The position numbers and the translations under genes are program-made. Under the pieces are notes generated by a model. It was not told the origin of the DNA and did no database searches. It was given only the letters and a program-made list of their open reading frames with translations. Source: Treponema sp. UBA4326 (GTDB taxonomy: Bacteria; Spirochaetota; Spirochaetia; Treponematales; Treponemataceae). Taken from it: 7,284 bases of DNA. This document shows positions 5,181 through 7,284 of the stretch, piece after piece (within the stretch, counting starts at the first letter, position 1; every line of letters begins with the position of its first letter). Where the stretch lies: the NCBI GenBank assembly GCA_002393835.1, contig DGTW01000107.1, positions 1-7,284 of the forward strand, written 5' to 3'.

Positions 5181-7112
5181 TTAATACGCTCCGCCAAAAA
5201 GTTCCTTTAGCACGGCGATAAGATGGCTTGAGCTTGGGGTGTCGTAGTCGTAGAACCATTCGTAGCTGTCGCCGTTCATGAGCGGCTTGTCCAAATCGGC
5301 GCCGCCTTCGGTGCTTTTGCTAAAGTCTTGGGCGCAGAGGCGGCTGTTGCGTGAATATCTATAGGGAAATCCGTCAGCCGTTATGCCCATTCCGACAAGG
5401 CAGCTTCCGCCTCCGGAACGCTCGCCGATAACCTTCACTCCTTGCTCGCGCGCAAAGAAAGGCAAGGCGTTTCCGCAAGAGAAGGAGTCAAACGAAGTCA
5501 AAATTGCGACGTTGAGGCCTTTGCAGGTGAGCGACCTTGTTCCAAAAAGTTTCGCGCGGAAACTCTCGTCGTCGGCGTCAACCTTTCCGTCAAGGTTTAG
5601 GTCGGTCTTTGTGATTTCGTGGAATTTTCCGCCTGTGTGGACGTCGTCGTAATAGACGTCGCCGCGCCCTGTTATTAGGTAAAGAATGTACTGCAGCGCA
5701 AACTTGGCGCCGCCGCCGTTGCACGAGTCGTCGATGAGGATTGTGGTGACGTTTTCGTATCCAGCCTTGCTATGCAAGATGTAATAGCAGGCCTTGTAGA
5801 AGAGCGCGATTGTGTCGTCGGGAAGAGTCACGCTGTCGGGGTTTGGCTCGGAAGTGGCGGAGGCGTAATAATTGTTCCAAGCGCCAGTCTGGTCAAGGTC
5901 AAAAGAGTCAAAGCGGATAATGAGCGTTTTTCCGTCGTCTATAAGCTCCAAATCCTTGCCGTCTTTTAGCTCGCCGTCTTCGTCCACTATGCCTTTTTGC
6001 TTTCGCCACCAGTTCAGGCTGTTGCTTTGGTCTATGGAGCTTTTCTTTCTGTCGTATTTCCACTTGCCGCTGCAGCCGTTCTCTTTTATTTCGTTGACAG
6101 CGTTTTTTATTTCCGCATTGTCAAACATTAAAAAGTCTTTCCAATTTACGTTCGCGTGTTGGTCGCCGTAAGTGTAACAGGCCAGCCCGGCCAAGCCCTT
6201 TAGGTAGTCGGGATAATTCGCCGACTTTAGCAGGGCCTTTGTGTCGGAGTCGTACACCGTAAGCAAAGTGTCAAGGGGCATCATGTCCGCGGCCGCGACG
6301 ACATCCGCCTTTGCGTAGCCTTTTCCGTTGTCGGCAAAGCCGTAGTAGCCGGGGCGGCCGTAAAGGTTGTCGTGGACAAAGCAAAGCAAGTTGTACGAAG
6401 CCTCAACCAAGGCAGCGGGACGCTTGTTCAAGTCCGCATACCAAGGGCTGTCCTTAAAGGTCGTGTAGTTTTCAGTTCCGCTGTATTGGTAAATTTTTTT
6501 TCCGTTGAAAAGAAATTGCGCGCCCTTGAGCGCGGCGGTAAAAAGTTGGTTCACCACGCAAACGGGTGCGTAGGCGTCGTCAATTCCGCCGTAAATCTTA
6601 AAGCCGTATTTTCCAAGGTTGAACGTGGCGGCTTTTTGCCCTTCGAACAATTTCTTTGAGTCAAGCATCGTCGCCGAGCCAAACTTCAATGTTGGTTCCG
6701 GATCGAAAAAGCCCGTCCATGTCGGACAGTAAATCGAGCTGTCTTTGACGTTGACCACAAGCGGAAAAGATTTTCCCAGCGCCGTTCCCATTATTGTGTA
6801 TTCTCCGTCAGAATAGCTCATGCCTTCGATTTTTACGTCGCAGACGTATTCCAGCCAATAGCGGACACCTGTGTATGGAATATATTCGTTTTTGTCATAT
6901 ACACGGGCGAAAACCGTGGTCACAACATTGTCGTCCGTTCTTGACACAAGGGGAATGGAAACGCTTTCAAAATTTTTGTTTTCCTCTTTTGCAGAGTCTG
7001 AAAGGATGTAATAGTTGTTCGTGTCTCCCTCTTGAGAGCACGAAGCAAATGAGAAAAGTAAGCCCATAGTCACAAAGCCTGTAGTGACCAGAGATACGAT
7101 TTGTTTTTTCAT
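5181..7112 (-). CDS. S41-family peptidase-like lipoprotein
   Basis: A 643-residue predicted envelope lipoprotein: MKK, a hydrophobic core, and FASC with Cys25 as the likely lipidated residue. The C-terminal third carries S41 (C-terminal-processing/tricorn-like) features: a strand LIIRFDSF at 397-404, ILIDDSCNGGG at 458-468 matching the family's D-x-R-x-N-x-GG, and ILTSFDSFSCGN at 537-548, where Ser545 aligns with the catalytic Ser. KVIGERSGGG at 560-569 matches the following family glycine motif. DLNLDGKVDADD (504-515) is an EF-hand/dockerin-like calcium loop inserted between those motifs. The first ~330 residues match nothing I recognise, and no PDZ domain is evident. ATG 7112 is chosen because AGGAG precedes it and the signal begins there; the upstream ATG 7148 would lie before the predicted transcript start. 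Substrate unknown; a role in processing surface or nutrient proteins is inference. The second catalytic residue was not identified. Confidence 0.82.
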   Translation of the reverse strand: MKKQIVSLVTTGFVTMGLLFSFASCSQEGDTNNYYILSDSAKEENKNFESVSIPLVSRTDDNVVTTVFARVYDKNEYIPYTGVRYWLEYVCDVKIEGMSYSDGEYTIMGTALGKSFPLVVNVKDSSIYCPTWTGFFDPEPTLKFGSATMLDSKKLFEGQKAATFNLGKYGFKIYGGIDDAYAPVCVVNQLFTAALKGAQFLFNGKKIYQYSGTENYTTFKDSPWYADLNKRPAALVEASYNLLCFVHDNLYGRPGYYGFADNGKGYAKADVVAAADMMPLDTLLTVYDSDTKALLKSANYPDYLKGLAGLACYTYGDQHANVNWKDFLMFDNAEIKNAVNEIKENGCSGKWKYDRKKSSIDQSNSLNWWRKQKGIVDEDGELKDGKDLELIDDGKTLIIRFDSFDLDQTGAWNNYYASATSEPNPDSVTLPDDTIALFYKACYYILHSKAGYENVTTILIDDSCNGGGAKFALQYILYLITGRGDVYYDDVHTGGKFHEITKTDLNLDGKVDADDESFRAKLFGTRSLTCKGLNVAILTSFDSFSCGNALPFFAREQGVKVIGERSGGGSCLVGMGITADGFPYRYSRNSRLCAQDFSKSTEGGADLDKPLMNGDSYEWFYDYDTPSSSHLIAVLKELFGGAY

Positions 7113-7117
7113 GTTTT

Positions 7118-7122
7118 CTCCT
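7118..7122 (-). promoter_or_regulatory. Ribosome binding site of the S41 gene
   Basis: AGGAG on the minus strand lies 5 nt before ATG 7112. It selects this start over the in-frame ATG at 7148. Confidence 0.8.
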
Positions 7123-7151
7123 GACACAAAAATATAATGAACCAACATAAA

Positions 7152-7181
7152 ATTTTACATATAATTTTAAAACTGTGTCAA
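7152..7181 (-). promoter_or_regulatory. Sigma-70 promoter of the S41 gene
   Basis: A perfect TTGACA -35 (7176-7181) and a TAAAAT -10 (7152-7157) are separated by 18 bp on the minus strand. An A-run just upstream of the -35 could act as an UP element. The predicted start near 7145 gives a leader of about 33 nt with the ribosome site in place. aroC may also be transcribed from here by read-through. Confidence 0.75.
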
Positions 7182-7258
7182 GAACTTTTTTATCATATAT
7201 TGGAGAGGAATAGTCATATACGGAAAGACATGGAACAAAGGAAGAAGGGGCAGGCTAT

Positions 7259-7267
7259 CCCCCCCCC
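7259..7267. repeat. Homopolymer run of nine C
   Basis: Nine C on the plus strand (poly-G on the minus strand), about 80 bp upstream of the -35 of the S41 promoter. Runs of this length are prone to slipped-strand length change. In T. pallidum, poly-G tracts near surface-protein genes are linked to phase variation. The surrounding 7182-7284 stretch holds no gene that I recognise. Confidence 0.6.
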
Positions 7268-7284
7268 AGACCGTCTAAAAACTC

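Noticed and set aside
5383..7069. Several plus-strand frames over the S41 gene
   Set aside because: They are antisense shadows in a G+C-richer gene, without ribosome sites or domain features.
7122..7180. TGACACA / TGTGTCA inverted pair flanking the S41 promoter
   Set aside because: It is only 7 bp with a 45-bp gap, and one arm is mostly the -35 box, so chance is likely.

Overview
The window looks like a piece of a host-associated Treponema chromosome (gut, rumen or oral type). This is inferred from gene content: a BspA-like leucine-rich-repeat lipoprotein behind chitobiase-type and fibronectin-III modules, a second large lipoprotein with a spirochaete-style relaxed lipobox, a small XRE regulator, and a plain bacterial chorismate synthase. 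The right half (aroC and the peptidase gene) is visibly richer in G+C than the left half, which is A+T-rich from the BspA gene through the intergenic region. I did not compute values.

Layout. (1) Positions 1-3196, minus strand: a surface lipoprotein gene that runs off the left edge. Its 1065 visible codons encode a lipoprotein signal, three chitobiase C-terminal-like modules, FN3/Ig-like modules and at least 16 copies of a 23-residue LRR_5 repeat. It is open throughout, although no stop lies inside the window. (2) 3197-3342: a divergent promoter region with a perfect inverted repeat overlapping the start of the next gene. (3) 3343-3666, plus strand: a 107-residue XRE-family DNA-binding protein. 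(4) 3667-4036: a non-coding region between two convergent genes. It holds a nested hairpin built from three copies of one 8-mer, then seven copies of a 14-bp dyad at a regular 22-23 bp pitch. (5) 4037-5140, minus strand: aroC, with a consensus extended -10 box almost touching its start codon. (6) 5181-7112, minus strand: a 643-residue S41-family peptidase-like lipoprotein with a clear promoter and ribosome binding site and an EF-hand/dockerin-like loop inside the catalytic domain. (7) 7182-7284: the upstream edge, with a run of nine C.

How the parts may work together. The BspA-like protein and the S41 protein are both predicted to be lipid-anchored envelope proteins, for adhesion or matrix binding and for proteolysis respectively. 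aroC is a housekeeping gene that may be read both from its own promoter and by read-through from the peptidase gene. The most unusual part is the XRE gene with its neighbouring DNA: a dyad over its own start, a triple-8-mer hairpin just past its stop, and the seven-site helically phased array. The 14-bp 6-2-6 dyad is the size of a dimeric lambda/434-type repressor site. A self-contained regulator-plus-array module controlling the divergent surface protein is therefore plausible, but no binding is shown by the sequence alone.
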